This document shows, in pieces, positions 1 to 9,067 of a stretch of DNA of 64,000 nt; position 1 is the first letter of the stretch; each line of letters opens with the position of its first letter. Both the position numbers and the translations under genes were made by a program. The DNA is from Arachnia propionica (GTDB taxonomy: Bacteria; Actinomycetota; Actinomycetes; Propionibacteriales; Propionibacteriaceae). The notes under the pieces are model-generated. The model searched no databases. It was given only the letters and a program-made list of their open reading frames with translations, and had not been told where the DNA came from. Where the stretch lies: NCBI RefSeq assembly GCF_037055325.1, contig NZ_CP146373.1, positions 2,294,001-2,358,000 on the forward strand. The letters run 5' to 3'.

Positions 1-1283
1 AACCCCGCGAGCGGGTTGTTCTGGTCCATGAACTGCGACAGCTGTGAGGTGCCGAAGAACTCCTTCAACGCCGCCGTCACGGGGCGGATGTTGATGAGGG
101 TCTGCGGAGTGATGGCCTCGATGTCCTGAGTGGTCATGCGGTCGCGGACGACGCGTTCCATGCGTCCCAGGCCAGTGCGCAACTGGTTCTGAATCAACTC
201 ACCGACGGTGCGGAGCCGACGATTGCCGAAGTGATCGATATCGTCGTCCTCGACCGGCAGGCCGTTCAGCTCCTCCCTGTGCTCGTGGAGGGCCACGACG
301 TACTTGATGGCCGCGACGATGTCCTCCATGGTGAGGACCTGGCTGTCGAAGGGCAGGTCGAGTCCGAGCTTCTTGTTGATCTTGTAGCGGCCAACTTTTG
401 CCAGGTCGTAGCGCTTCGGGTTGAAGTAGTAGTTCTCCAGCAGCGCCTGGGCGGCATCGCGGGCCGGGGGCTCGCCGGGACGCAGCTTGCGGTAGATGTC
501 CAGCAGCGCTTCGTCCTGGGTGTTGACGGTGTCCTTCTCCAATGTCATGCGCATGGACTCGAAGTCACCGAACTCTTCGAGGATGCGGTCCTCGCTCCAG
601 CCGAGGGCCTTGAGCAGGACCGTGACGTTCTGCTTGCGCTTGCGGTCGAGACGCACGAAGACCATGTCGCGCTTGTCGATCTCGAACTCCAACCACGCAC
701 CGCGGGAGGGGATCACCTTGCAGGAGTAGATGTCTTTGTCGGATCCCTTGTCAGGGGTGATCTCGAAGTAGACGCCTGGGGAGCGAACGAGCTGTGAAAC
801 AACGACACGCTCGGTGCCGTTGATGATGAAGGTGCCCTTGTCGGTCATCAGCGGGAAGTCGCCGATGAACACGGTCTGCGACTTGATCTCACCCGTCTCG
901 TTGTTGACGAACTCAGCGGTCACGAACAGCGGGGCGGCATAGGTGACGTCGCGGTCCTTGCATTCCTCGATGGAGTGCTTGGGCTCTTCGAAACGATGAT
1001 CGCGGAAGGACAGCGACATCGTCTCGTTGAAATCCTCGATGGGGGAGATCTCGGAGAAGATCTCCTCCAGCCCGGAGCGGGTATTGACATCGGTGCGGCC
1101 AGCGGCCAGGCGCTCCTCGACATCGGCCTGCCAGGCCTCGTTTCCGATGAGCCAGTTGTAGGAGTTAATTTGGAGATCGAGCAGGTTGGGGACCTCAAGT
1201 GGTTCGTGGATCTTCGCGAATGAGATCCGACCACTGGGCAAGACAACATTGGTGTTCTTCAACGCAGAGCGCGAGGCGGCCAA
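1..1283 (-). CDS. rpoB: RNA polymerase beta subunit, N-terminal part (cut by window edge)
   Basis: Catalytic beta subunit of RNA polymerase. The minus-strand frame is open from the left edge to 1283 and gives about 427 residues. It contains [20 protein letters not shown] near the N-terminus and [20 protein letters not shown]. The protein is cut at the left edge inside the rifampicin-resistance region; the visible part, [19 protein letters not shown], matches the drug-susceptible consensus. I chose a TTG start (MAASRSALK...) because it follows a GGAAGGA ribosome site and matches the usual actinobacterial N-terminus. It lies downstream of rplJ-rplL but has its own promoter, with a DUF218 gene in between. 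rpoC would be expected off the left edge. Confidence 0.97.
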   Translation of the reverse strand, partial: MAASRSALKNTNVVLPSGRISFAKIHEPLEVPNLLDLQINSYNWLIGNEAWQADVEERLAAGRTDVNTRSGLEEIFSEISPIEDFNETMSLSFRDHRFEEPKHSIEECKDRDVTYAAPLFVTAEFVNNETGEIKSQTVFIGDFPLMTDKGTFIINGTERVVVSQLVRSPGVYFEITPDKGSDKDIYSCKVIPSRGAWLEFEIDKRDMVFVRLDRKRKQNVTVLLKALGWSEDRILEEFGDFESMRMTLEKDTVNTQDEALLDIYRKLRPGEPPARDAAQALLENYYFNPKRYDLAKVGRYKINKKLGLDLPFDSQVLTMEDIVAAIKYVVALHEHREELNGLPVEDDDIDHFGNRRLRTVGELIQNQLRTGLGRMERVVRDRMTTQDIEAITPQTLINIRPVTAALKEFFGTSQLSQFMDQNNPLAG

Positions 1284-1375
1284 GATTCGGTCCTTCCGGG
1301 AACGCGGCTGGTTCGTCGCACAACAAAGGACCCGCGTCAAATCACGGGCACGATTGCAGAGCAGGGCAACAAACT

Positions 1376-1404
1376 ACTATAGGCTACGAGAGCTCCGGAA
1401 GCAA
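1376..1404 (-). promoter_or_regulatory. predicted rpoB promoter
   Basis: On the minus strand a -35 element TTGCTT and a -10 element TATAGT are separated by exactly 17 bases, about 100 bases upstream of the rpoB TTG start. This is the only clear sigma-70-like promoter in the 323-base gap between rpoB and the DUF218 gene (1284-1606). I see nothing else in that gap. Inference from consensus only. Confidence 0.55.
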
Positions 1405-1606
1405 GCCAGGAACCGAAATCACCTCATCAAACATGGTAGCGGACCATGAGACATGTGCAACGTGGTCAGTCCTGGCCTCGGAACTTCACGATCACCTGCA
1501 CCAGTCCAGCCCATGACACCCGGCCAACCATCCACCCACAAGCCACGGCTTTCGCTCCAGATCCACCAGCCCGCTCCCTGCGCGTCATGGGACATGGATT
1601 GCGACA

Positions 1607-2215
1607 TCATCGCCGAGGCCAGGCACGCAACAGGTCATGGAACCCGACGACGGCGGTCAACAGCCTCAGCGGCCCGATCTCCCCCACTCTGTAGTCACTG
1701 GAAGCGACGAACCTCCTCCTCAGCGTGGAATCGCAACGCCCTAGCAAGACGCGCAGCTTCAGCCCGTGCAGCGGATTCGAGGCCACGGCTACTCGCCCCG
1801 CGCCGGTGAGCATCGGCGCCACGCAGCGGGCATTCTCCACCGTGGTACGCGATTTCTGCTCCAGGATCACCTCACCGGCGAACCCGAGGCGGCGCACCTC
1901 CCTGGAGAGCAGTGCAGCCTCTGACACCCCCGCGCCCGCCGGATCGCCTCCGCAGGCCAGGATCCGACTTCCCGACCCGTAGCGACGGGCTGTCCTGACC
2001 GCCACTCGAGCCCGCCAGCAATTGACGACATTGGCCCGCGCCGGGTTCCGGTTGCGAAAACCGGGCAACACGACCGTCACCGCTCCTTCCGGGGACGCAG
2101 TCAGCAGCTGCGCCGCAAGGGCCTCCACCAGTTCGGCGACGCCCCAGGCCAGCAATCCGAACCCCATCAACCTCCGATGTCGCACCATGCCCTCCGACGA
2201 TACAGCCCGCCCCAT
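1607..2215 (-). CDS. YdcF/DUF218-family protein
   Basis: DUF218 (YdcF-like) proteins are small Rossmann-like proteins tied to cell-envelope metabolism; the substrate here is unknown. Of 202 residues, the diagnostic part is the middle: a VVLPGF-type first strand, then ILACGGDP near residue 85, EAALLSREVRRLG, and the EQKSRTTVENA motif that is the family hallmark. The N-terminus is weakly hydrophobic (GFGLLAWGVAEL). An AAGGA site six bases before 2215 supports that start; internal ATGs at 2188 and 2167 are possible. It sits between the rplL terminator and the rpoB promoter, so it splits the usual rplJL-rpoBC unit. Confidence 0.75.
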   Translation of the reverse strand: MGRAVSSEGMVRHRRLMGFGLLAWGVAELVEALAAQLLTASPEGAVTVVLPGFRNRNPARANVVNCWRARVAVRTARRYGSGSRILACGGDPAGAGVSEAALLSREVRRLGFAGEVILEQKSRTTVENARCVAPMLTGAGRVAVASNPLHGLKLRVLLGRCDSTLRRRFVASSDYRVGEIGPLRLLTAVVGFHDLLRAWPRR

Positions 2216-2231
2216 CGGGTTCCTTCAAAGA

Positions 2232-2264
2232 CGAATGGCCCACCCCGTTGGGGTGAGCCATTCG
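2232..2264 (-). terminator. hairpin after rplL
   Basis: Inverted repeat with arms CGAATGGCTCACCCC and GGGGTGGGCCATTCG around a very short loop, just downstream of the rplL stop. Only a short T-run follows, so termination may be partial, as expected for an attenuator between ribosomal protein genes and rpoB. Confidence 0.7.
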
Positions 2265-2290
2265 AAAATGCAGTGCCGTCGAGGCAGAAA

Positions 2291-2689
2291 TCACTTGAGC
2301 TCGACGGAACCACCGGCGGCCTCGAGGGCAGCCTTGGCCTTCTCCGCGACGTCCTTCTCGACCTGCTCGAGAACGGGCTTCGGGGCGGACTCCACCAGAT
2401 CCTTGGCCTCCTTCAGGCCGAGGCTGGTGAGGGCGCGCACCTCCTTGATGACGGCGATCTTCTTGTCGCCACCCGAGGCAAGGATGACGTCGACCTTGCC
2501 AGAGTCGGCTTCCTCGGCGGCACCGGCATCGCCACCGCCTGCGGCGGGGGCACCGGGGACCACGGCGGCAACCGGGGCAGCGGCGGTGACGTCGAAGGTG
2601 TCCTCGAACAGTTTCACGAACTCGGACAGTTCGATGAGGGTCATCTCCTTGAAGGCGTCAAGGAGTTCTTCCTTGGTGAGCTTCGCCAT
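2291..2689 (-). CDS. rplL: 50S ribosomal protein L7/L12
   Basis: Stalk protein that recruits translation GTPases. 132 residues: an N-terminal dimerisation helix ([20 protein letters not shown]), an Ala/Gly/Pro-rich hinge at about residues 40-60, and the C-terminal factor-binding domain with [24 protein letters not shown] sequence ending in [10 protein letters not shown]. An AAAGGAA site precedes the ATG. It follows rplJ by about 75 bases in the same transcription unit, in the standard order. Confidence 0.98.
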   Translation of the reverse strand: MAKLTKEELLDAFKEMTLIELSEFVKLFEDTFDVTAAAPVAAVVPGAPAAGGGDAGAAEEADSGKVDVILASGGDKKIAVIKEVRALTSLGLKEAKDLVESAPKPVLEQVEKDVAEKAKAALEAAGGSVELK

Positions 2690-2763
2690 GATGGGCGTTC
2701 CTTTCGATCAAGCATCGCAAGCAGTCACGCTGCGACGGATTTCTTTTCCGCAGCGGCTGCTGC

Positions 2764-3375
2764 TCAGGCCTCGTCGGCCGGGGTGACGTCGCCAGCAGCG
2801 GCGTCCTCGTTCGTGGTTTCGGCAGCCGGCGCCGAACCGGCTCCACCGATCAGGTCCGGGTTCTTCTCGGCAGCGCTCTGTAGCGCACCGAGCAGACGGG
2901 CACTCTTCGACAGCGGAGCTGCCAGGGTGCCGGCGGCCTTCGCGAGGCTGCCCTTCATGGCGCCAGCCATCTTGGACAGCAGGACCTCGCGGGACTCGAG
3001 GTCGGCAAGCTTGAGGACCGCCTTGGCGTCGAGGAACTTGCCCTCAAGAACGCCTCCCTTGATAACCAGGAACGGATGTGCCTTCGCGAAGTCGCGCAGC
3101 CCCTTGGTCACCTTGGCGATGTCGCCGGTGATGAAGGCAAACGCTGTGGGGCCGACGAGCGTCGATTCGATACCCTCGATGCCCACTTCCCTGGCCGCGA
3201 GCAGGGCCAGAGTGTTCTTCGCAACGGCGTAGGTGGCACCATCACCGAGAGACCTGCGCAGATCCTGCAGGTCCTTGACGGTGAGACCACGGTACTCGGT
3301 CAGCACCACGGCCGCGGAGTCCGTGAACTTCTGTCCCAGCTCCGAAACCTTGGCAGCCTTTTCCGGCCTCGCCAT
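2764..3375 (-). CDS. rplJ: 50S ribosomal protein L10
   Basis: L10 anchors the L7/L12 dimers to the ribosome. 203 residues from the ATG at 3375, which is preceded by a strong GGAAGGAG. The start [17 protein letters not shown] followed by [18 protein letters not shown] is the conserved rRNA-binding domain; the tail is Ala/Glu-rich with a C-terminal helix for L7/L12. The frame extends upstream to 3525, but that part is the untranslated leader. rplJ is followed by rplL. Confidence 0.97.
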   Translation of the reverse strand: MARPEKAAKVSELGQKFTDSAAVVLTEYRGLTVKDLQDLRRSLGDGATYAVAKNTLALLAAREVGIEGIESTLVGPTAFAFITGDIAKVTKGLRDFAKAHPFLVIKGGVLEGKFLDAKAVLKLADLESREVLLSKMAGAMKGSLAKAAGTLAAPLSKSARLLGALQSAAEKNPDLIGGAGSAPAAETTNEDAAAGDVTPADEA

Positions 3376-3540
3376 TGGGTCTCCTTCCATAACTGTTGTC
3401 GCCATCGACCCCAGGAAATGAAAGAAACCCCGACGCCGGTGGCGCGGGGCGGGCAGGAACGACGCCTGCTGGCTTGCGGTCACCTGCGCGGGCTCCCCAC
3501 GGAGAGGAATTGAGACTTGCGTCACCTGCGGTCTTCGGCT
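3376..3540 (-). promoter_or_regulatory. rplJ 5' leader, candidate L10-L7/L12 autoregulatory RNA
   Basis: About 165 transcribed but untranslated bases lie between the predicted promoter and rplJ. The RNA can form GC-rich hairpins, for example GCAGG...CCTGC near 3450-3466 and CCCCG...CGGGG near 3427-3448. L10 leaders that bind the L10(L12) complex and repress rplJL are a known family (Rfam L10_leader). Folding was judged by eye only. Confidence 0.4.
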
Positions 3541-3546
3541 CGAGGA

Positions 3547-3575
3547 ATTCTAGGTGACAATCCGACAGCTCACAA
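3547..3575 (-). promoter_or_regulatory. predicted rplJL promoter
   Basis: Minus-strand TTGTGA and TAGAAT are separated by 17 bases, about 170 bases upstream of the rplJ start. This gives rplJL a promoter independent of rplKA, as expected since about 13 kb separates the two pairs. Confidence 0.55.
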
Positions 3576-3732
3576 ATTCAGTCTTCGGACTCCGCGCCGA
3601 TCAGCGGGCAGCCCGACCGCAGATTCCGGACGTCCGTCGCCCGGCCTCGACGCACCCGGTTCGCTGAGCCACGGGCACTCACCCCACAGGAACCCATCCA
3701 TACGATCCCGAAGCCCCGGACACTCGAGGGTA

Positions 3733-3761
3733 TTGGCACGGGCAATCGCACCGGCTATCTT
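3733..3761 (+). promoter_or_regulatory. predicted promoter of the ABC exporter pair
   Basis: TTGGCA and TATCTT with a 17-base spacer end about 28 bases before the ATG at 3790, which has an AGGAG ribosome site. It is divergent from the rplJ promoter, with about 160 bases between the two -35 elements. Confidence 0.55.
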
Positions 3762-3789
3762 TGAGACACTGTGTTGCAGGAGATTAAGC

Positions 3790-5550
3790 ATGCCTAATAA
3801 AGACGGAATGGGCAACGTATTCCTATCGAAATCTGGGGGGCGTGCGACGTGGCTTGTCGGCGCCCTCCGGATTGGATCCGCCGCATTCACGGGAACGACC
3901 CTCGCGATCATCGGGCAGGCTTGGGGGAAAGCACTCGACGAGCAGCCCGTGGAGACGACAACCTGGCTGTGGACCGGGTTGACCGCCATGGTGGCCGCGT
4001 GCTGCGCCTTCGCTGAGGTGCTCCTCGGCGGCTGGTCGGCCCGCCAGGAGGAACGCCGCCTCAGGGCCCGACTGCTGGATGCCCATTTCCGTGCCGCCGT
4101 GCGTCCCGCCGCCCCAGCCGACGATTCCGCGACACCACCGACCCGCGCCACCTCCAGCTCCCGACCTCGGCACGGTCGCAGGCACCGCCGCCCCACCGCT
4201 ACGAGCGCTCCCTCCCCCGCCCAGCTGGTGACCCTGATGACCGACAACGCGGAACGCATGTCCGAGTACCGCCAGGTCTACCTGGGTGCGACTCTCGCGG
4301 CGTCGGCCATTCCTTTCCTCACCCTGGCCTACGTCACCTCCCTGGATCCGCTGCTCGGTCTCGGGATCATGGCCGCCTGCCCCCTGGTTCCCCTGGCAAT
4401 CTGGGGATTCATGCGCTTGTTCCGCAAGGTCTCGGCGGCCTCCCGCAAGGAACGCGGCCGCCTGGCCGTGCAGTACCTGGATGCGTTGCGCAACCTGATC
4501 CCCATCCGCCTGTTGAACGCGGGCAGGCGGACCGAGGAACGGCTGCGCGCTCAGGGCGAGACCAACCGCCGGGCCATCATGCGGTTGCTGGCGGGCAACC
4601 AGGTGGTGATCATCGTCCTCGACGGTGCTTTCTCGTTGCTGCTGATCTGCTGGTCCGTGCACCTGATCGGCTCCCGCCTCGCGGCGGGTGCGATCACGCC
4701 GGGGCAGGGCCTCTCGGTGGCCTTGCTGCTGACCCTGATGCTGGAGCCCCTGGTGCAGGTGGCCGGATTCTTCTACATCGGCATGGGCGGGATGGCCTCG
4801 CAACGCGCCATTGGCCAGCAGCTGTCGCACATCCCCGCCGAGCGTCCCACCGCAGCCTCCGGGGCCGCACCGACCGAATCCGCCATCAGCCTGCAAAACG
4901 TCCACCACGACTACGGTCGCGGGCCCGTCCTGAACGGTCTCGATCTCGAGGTGCCGTACGGGGCCAAGGTGGCGATCATGGGTCCTTCCGGGGCGGGGAA
5001 ATCGACGCTGCTGTCGCTGCTCCGCGGAACTCTGCCTGTCCAGCGGGGAGCGGTCGTGCTCGACGGCCGGAACCTGGGGGCACTCGAACCGGAGCAGGCC
5101 TGCCGCATCTCGGCCTGCGTCGCACAGTCCACGTGGCTGTTCTCGGGCACCGTCGCCGACAACTTGCGCATCGCAAACCCCGGCGCCACCGATGAGGAGC
5201 TGTGGGAGGCCCTGTGCCGCGCCCATGTGGCCGATGAGGTGGCGCGGATGCCGCAGGGCCTGAATTCCGACGTCGGTGAGCGCGGGCAGCTGATCTCGGG
5301 AGGACAGGCTCAGCGCCTGTCCTTGGCCCGGGCCTTCCTGTCGGGACGCCGCATCCTCCTGCTGGACGAACCGACCAGCCAGGTTGACGTGGTCTCGGAG
5401 GCGGCCATCATCGATGCCTTGGCCGAGATCGGCCCCGACTGGACGGTGCTCGTGGTCACCCATCGCCGTTCCCTCCTCTCCATCGCCGACGCGGCCCACG
5501 AACTGCGCGACGGCGTTCTGCTCCCCCTCGACATGGCGGTCGCCCGATGA
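3790..5550 (+). CDS. ABC exporter half-transporter (TMD-NBD), CydD-like
   Basis: Membrane-embedded exporter subunit, 586 residues: a six-helix membrane domain (about residues 1-350) and a C-terminal ATPase domain. ATPase motifs: Walker A GPSGAGKST, signature ISGGQAQR, Walker B ILLLDEPT, and the switch VTHRR. A Pro/Ser/Arg-rich insert at about residues 105-140 interrupts the membrane domain. The layout and the conserved loop around ERMSEYRQVYLGATLAA resemble the thiol/haem-linked CydDC exporters; the true substrate is unknown. The stop overlaps the next ATG by four bases, so the two halves should form a heterodimer. No cydAB oxidase genes are in view. The frame is open upstream to 3517, but the ATG at 3790 has the ribosome site. 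Confidence 0.85.
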   Translation: MPNKDGMGNVFLSKSGGRATWLVGALRIGSAAFTGTTLAIIGQAWGKALDEQPVETTTWLWTGLTAMVAACCAFAEVLLGGWSARQEERRLRARLLDAHFRAAVRPAAPADDSATPPTRATSSSRPRHGRRHRRPTATSAPSPAQLVTLMTDNAERMSEYRQVYLGATLAASAIPFLTLAYVTSLDPLLGLGIMAACPLVPLAIWGFMRLFRKVSAASRKERGRLAVQYLDALRNLIPIRLLNAGRRTEERLRAQGETNRRAIMRLLAGNQVVIIVLDGAFSLLLICWSVHLIGSRLAAGAITPGQGLSVALLLTLMLEPLVQVAGFFYIGMGGMASQRAIGQQLSHIPAERPTAASGAAPTESAISLQNVHHDYGRGPVLNGLDLEVPYGAKVAIMGPSGAGKSTLLSLLRGTLPVQRGAVVLDGRNLGALEPEQACRISACVAQSTWLFSGTVADNLRIANPGATDEELWEALCRAHVADEVARMPQGLNSDVGERGQLISGGQAQRLSLARAFLSGRRILLLDEPTSQVDVVSEAAIIDALAEIGPDWTVLVVTHRRSLLSIADAAHELRDGVLLPLDMAVAR

Positions 5551-7220
5551 ACACCCCGAGCACCTATGGACTGATCCGTTGGCTGACCAGCATCACCCGC
5601 CCGGTCCATCCACCGCTGCTGGTTTCCTCCGTGCTGCGCTGCGTCAACCTGGGGCTCGAACTGGTGCTGTTCGGACTGGCCGGCCTGCTGGTGGCGTCCT
5701 TCGCATCCGGCCATCCCGTCGGTGGGCTGCTGCTCTGGATAGTGATGGTCGCGCTGGCCAAGGCGCTGGCCCACTACGCGGAACAGTTCACGGGTCACTA
5801 CGTAGCCTTCAAGGTCCTGGAATTGCTGCGGGGTCACGCCTTCGCGTCGCTGTGGCCGAAGGCACCAGCTGTGGTGCTCCGGAACCGTTCCGGCGACCTG
5901 CTGCCGACCCTGACCCGCGATGTGGACCGCATAGAGGTGGTCTACGCCCACACCTTCGCACCTTTGGTATCGGCCTTCGTGGTGCCGATCGCCGCCCTAG
6001 CGACGGTGGGTTCGCTGATCGGCTGGGACCTGGTCACGATCCCAGCGGTCTGCATCGCGCTCGCGTTGTTGGCGGTGCCCTTCGTGGGACTGCGGCGGTC
6101 GCTCCACTCAACCGCTGAAGGGCTGCGGCTGCGTGGACAGCTGACCGCGCACGCCACCGACTCCGTCTACGGAATCGACGAGGTCCTCTCCTACGGCCAC
6201 CAGCGCAGCCGGATCGAGGAACTCGACACACTCGGCTCCCAGGTGCGCGATGCCGCGATGCCGCCGCTGGTCTTCAAAGGGCTGCGGCGCGGCGCGAACC
6301 TGGCCCTGACCCTGATCTCCGCGACCTCGATCGTGTGGACCGGAATCTCGGGACACACCGATCCGCTGGTGGTGGCGGCTCTGGCCGCAGCGTCGCTGCG
6401 CCTGTTCGAGGGGCCGCGGGGTGTGCAGGACGCCGTCGGATACCTCGATCACTCGCTGAGCGCGGCCAGGCGACTCTGGGGGCTCTGCCACGCACCCAAG
6501 ACGGTTTCGGACGGCCCACAGGAGCTGCATCTAGAAGCACCGCCGAGCATTGAGTGGCGCGACGTCGACTACCACTACCCGGGTGCCATGCCCGGCAACC
6601 TTGCACTGTCGGGGATCTCGGTGACCGCGAACGCGGGCAGATGGACAGTGTTCGTCGGCGCCAGCGGATCGGGCAAGTCGACGGCCGCGCAGCTGCTGCT
6701 CCGCTACGACGAGTTGGCCGGCGGTGACATCCTGATCAATGGGATCTCCGTGCGCGACTACACCCTCGACTCCCTGCGCCGCACCATCGTCCTGGTGCCG
6801 CAGCGCGGGCAGGTACTGGATGCCACCATCGCCGAAAACCTGCGACTGGGTGCCCCCGATGCCACCGACGAAGACCTGTGGCATGCCCTGGCGGTCGCCG
6901 AGCTGGCCGATGAGGTACGGGCCATGCCGCAAGAACTCGCAACCCGGACGGGCCGCGACGGGCGGGAGCTCTCGGGCGGGCAGCTGCAACGCCTCTGCCT
7001 GGCCAGGGCACTGCTAGTGAAACCGCGGGTACTGGTGCTGGACGAGTTCACGGCCAACCTGAACATCGACCTGGAGGCCCGCATCCGGGCCAATCTGGAA
7101 CACGCTCTCCCCGGGTTGACCGTCATCGAGATCACGCACCGCCTAGAGCACCTCGACTCGGCGGACCGGGTCTTCGAGTTCGACCGGGGAAAGGTTACCT
7201 CCCGGACCGTACCGCGGTGA
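5547..7220 (+). CDS. ABC exporter half-transporter (TMD-NBD), CydC-like
   Basis: Second half of the heterodimeric exporter, 557 residues. A six-helix membrane domain contains RSGDLLPTLTRDVDRIEVVY, typical of CydC-class permeases. ATPase motifs: Walker A GASGSGKST, signature LSGGQLQR, Walker B VLVLDEFT (Phe where Pro is usual, catalytic Glu kept), switch ITHR. It is translationally coupled to the upstream half through ATGA. The fused TMD-NBD design in both halves points to export rather than uptake. What is exported cannot be read from sequence. Confidence 0.85.
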   Translation: MNTPSTYGLIRWLTSITRPVHPPLLVSSVLRCVNLGLELVLFGLAGLLVASFASGHPVGGLLLWIVMVALAKALAHYAEQFTGHYVAFKVLELLRGHAFASLWPKAPAVVLRNRSGDLLPTLTRDVDRIEVVYAHTFAPLVSAFVVPIAALATVGSLIGWDLVTIPAVCIALALLAVPFVGLRRSLHSTAEGLRLRGQLTAHATDSVYGIDEVLSYGHQRSRIEELDTLGSQVRDAAMPPLVFKGLRRGANLALTLISATSIVWTGISGHTDPLVVAALAAASLRLFEGPRGVQDAVGYLDHSLSAARRLWGLCHAPKTVSDGPQELHLEAPPSIEWRDVDYHYPGAMPGNLALSGISVTANAGRWTVFVGASGSGKSTAAQLLLRYDELAGGDILINGISVRDYTLDSLRRTIVLVPQRGQVLDATIAENLRLGAPDATDEDLWHALAVAELADEVRAMPQELATRTGRDGRELSGGQLQRLCLARALLVKPRVLVLDEFTANLNIDLEARIRANLEHALPGLTVIEITHRLEHLDSADRVFEFDRGKVTSRTVPR

Positions 7221-7272
7221 GCGCTGATCGCGGTCCCCGTTCAGCAGCCGTGATTGCCAGCCACGGAGCCCG

Positions 7273-8088
7273 TCACCCAGCCGGAACCCGAGAGATGTCG
7301 ACCACGGCGACCTCCTCGCCACCATCGTCAAACACCACTGCCTGCTCCCCCAGGTCCACCATCGAGTAATGTCCCCGACCGGCGAGGAAGTGCCAGGCCA
7401 CCCGTTCCTCGCCCTCGTGGATGAACCCCGGATCCCCGGCGGTGATGCACCCCAGTTCCATTCCCTGTTCCTCACAGATGACATCGATGATGCGGGCGTA
7501 GCGGGGTTTGTTCTCCTCGGCGAACCGTTCCCGTTCCGCGAGCCGGGCCGCCAAGTCCGGGATGGTCCGGATGATCCCGGCCAGGTGAGCCTCCAGGTGT
7601 TCCAACCAGATCGCCTCCACGTTGAGGTGGTTTCTGATGAAAGCGGAGTTCAGCTCGATCAGATCCTCGGCGCCGTTGAGTTCGGAAAACCTGTCGGAAA
7701 ATTGCTCGAAGGGATCCGCGGACTCGAAGAGCCCCCCGTCGAGGAACGCCCGTTTTTCCTCTGCATCCTTGGCCTCCCACCTGGCCCGCAGCTCTGAGAA
7801 CAGCTCGGCGTGCCCGGTGGCACCGAGCAGGGGGAGAGCGCGGGTGATGTGGTCGAGGACCTGGTGATCGCCGCCGCAGTTGAACATGAACTGCGAGATC
7901 CCTCCGTTCATGACCTCCGCCAAGTAATAGTCGACGTAGTAGGAGCCGAGCGCATCAGGACTCAGCTCACCGGGCTCCGCGCCCTCTTCGAGCAGGTAGT
8001 TGACCACGGAGATGTTGGACTCGATGACGGCGTACACGTCGCTGTTCCTGATCGACTCCTGGGATACGACAATGTGGTCGACGAGCAT
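7273..8088 (-). CDS. DUF4375 (DMP19-like) domain protein
   Basis: Soluble protein of 271 residues. The family signature is the YYVDYYLAEVMNGGISQFMF stretch near residues 50-70, where NGG(I/F)xQFxFN is the conserved core. The C-terminal third is acidic and includes GEERVAWHFLAGRGHYSMVD. The function of this family is not established; members occur in scattered bacteria, often near nuclease- or toxin-linked genes. A GGAAGGA site precedes the ATG. It is convergent with the ABC pair and divergent from the DUF4261 gene, with 90 bases between starts. Confidence 0.7.
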   Translation of the reverse strand: MLVDHIVVSQESIRNSDVYAVIESNISVVNYLLEEGAEPGELSPDALGSYYVDYYLAEVMNGGISQFMFNCGGDHQVLDHITRALPLLGATGHAELFSELRARWEAKDAEEKRAFLDGGLFESADPFEQFSDRFSELNGAEDLIELNSAFIRNHLNVEAIWLEHLEAHLAGIIRTIPDLAARLAERERFAEENKPRYARIIDVICEEQGMELGCITAGDPGFIHEGEERVAWHFLAGRGHYSMVDLGEQAVVFDDGGEEVAVVDISRVPAG

Positions 8089-8178
8089 GGGATTCCTTCC
8101 GATCGGAGCAGCATGCTAGCGGTTTCAATCAGAAGGGTGGGCCACGCACCGGAACCCTTCGTCTGTTAGGAAGGAGTC

Positions 8179-9012
8179 ATGCAGGATTCCCTCCGCTTCC
8201 CACCCGACCCGTTCGTCATGGAAGGCTTCTACGCCACCCCACCAGTCATCGACGTGGATGCTTGGCGCGAGTATCTGTCCCGCGAGTTCGGCCCCACGGA
8301 TGTCATCGGCGAGGGTGGGCCTCCCACCTTTTTCGCCTTCACTGAGCACCGCTTCGACTACGAGGACCGGTCAGGGGTCCCGGCACAGACCTTCCTCGCC
8401 ACGTCCAAAGACTCCCCCGACCTTTCCGCCTACGAGACGGCGCTCCAGCAGAGCTGGGACTTCCCCGACATCAAGGACGTACTGCCTCGGGGCCGTCACA
8501 CCCTGTCCACCTTCGAATTCCTGGCCCGCTCCCTGGCCTTCGAGGACCGACTGCGGCTGTTCCGCACCCTCACCTCGGCCCTGGTGGAACTCACCAATCC
8601 CATCGCGCTGTATTCCGGCGCGGCAGACGCTTTCTTCGAACCTCGGCACTGGCTGGAGGTCCAACACGAGGACCACACCTACTACGGTTTCTTCAACGTG
8701 CGGTTGTTCAGGATCAGCAACAGCGACGACAATTCCCTGATGGACACCCGTGGTCTGGGTATCTTCGGCGTGCCCGATCTTCAGTGCCATTTTCGAGGGC
8801 TCGATCCTGGCGAGATCGCGAGGCTGCTGTATAACACCGGCACCTACGTGATGCACGAGGGCGACGTGATTGACGATGGCCACACTGTCCCGGGCATCCA
8901 GGAGGGGAGCCGCTGGCGCTGCCAGCACGAGCAGGCCATGGTCGGCCCCGACCGGGAGGTCCTAGACATCTGCCCGGAGGCCCCCTACGCCGCAGGAAAC
9001 CGCACCCCCTGA
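8179..9012 (+). CDS. DUF4261 domain protein
   Basis: Soluble protein of 277 residues. The C-terminal half carries the DUF4261 pattern MDTRGLGIFGVPDLQCHFRG followed by GEIARLLYNTGTYVMHEGDV. There is no signal peptide or membrane segment. The ATG has a GAAGGAG site six bases upstream. Family members are found in diverse bacteria without an assigned activity. It starts back to back with the DUF4375 gene, and both look like single-domain cytosolic proteins of the kind that occur as immunity proteins; that role is conjecture. Confidence 0.65.
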   Translation: MQDSLRFPPDPFVMEGFYATPPVIDVDAWREYLSREFGPTDVIGEGGPPTFFAFTEHRFDYEDRSGVPAQTFLATSKDSPDLSAYETALQQSWDFPDIKDVLPRGRHTLSTFEFLARSLAFEDRLRLFRTLTSALVELTNPIALYSGAADAFFEPRHWLEVQHEDHTYYGFFNVRLFRISNSDDNSLMDTRGLGIFGVPDLQCHFRGLDPGEIARLLYNTGTYVMHEGDVIDDGHTVPGIQEGSRWRCQHEQAMVGPDREVLDICPEAPYAAGNRTP

Positions 9013-9067
9013 CGAGCCACTGTCCCGGATCAACGGGCTCCGGTAAGCCCCTCGTCGAGAGAGTTCC

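Noticed and set aside
231-797. 188-residue plus-strand ORF
   Set aside because: Antisense shadow of rpoB; the translation is low-complexity Val/Leu/Gly as expected from the opposite strand of a high-GC gene.
3823-5499. 558-residue minus-strand ORF
   Set aside because: Antisense to the ABC exporter, which has complete ATPase motifs; the Gln/Gly/Arg-rich translation has no domain character.
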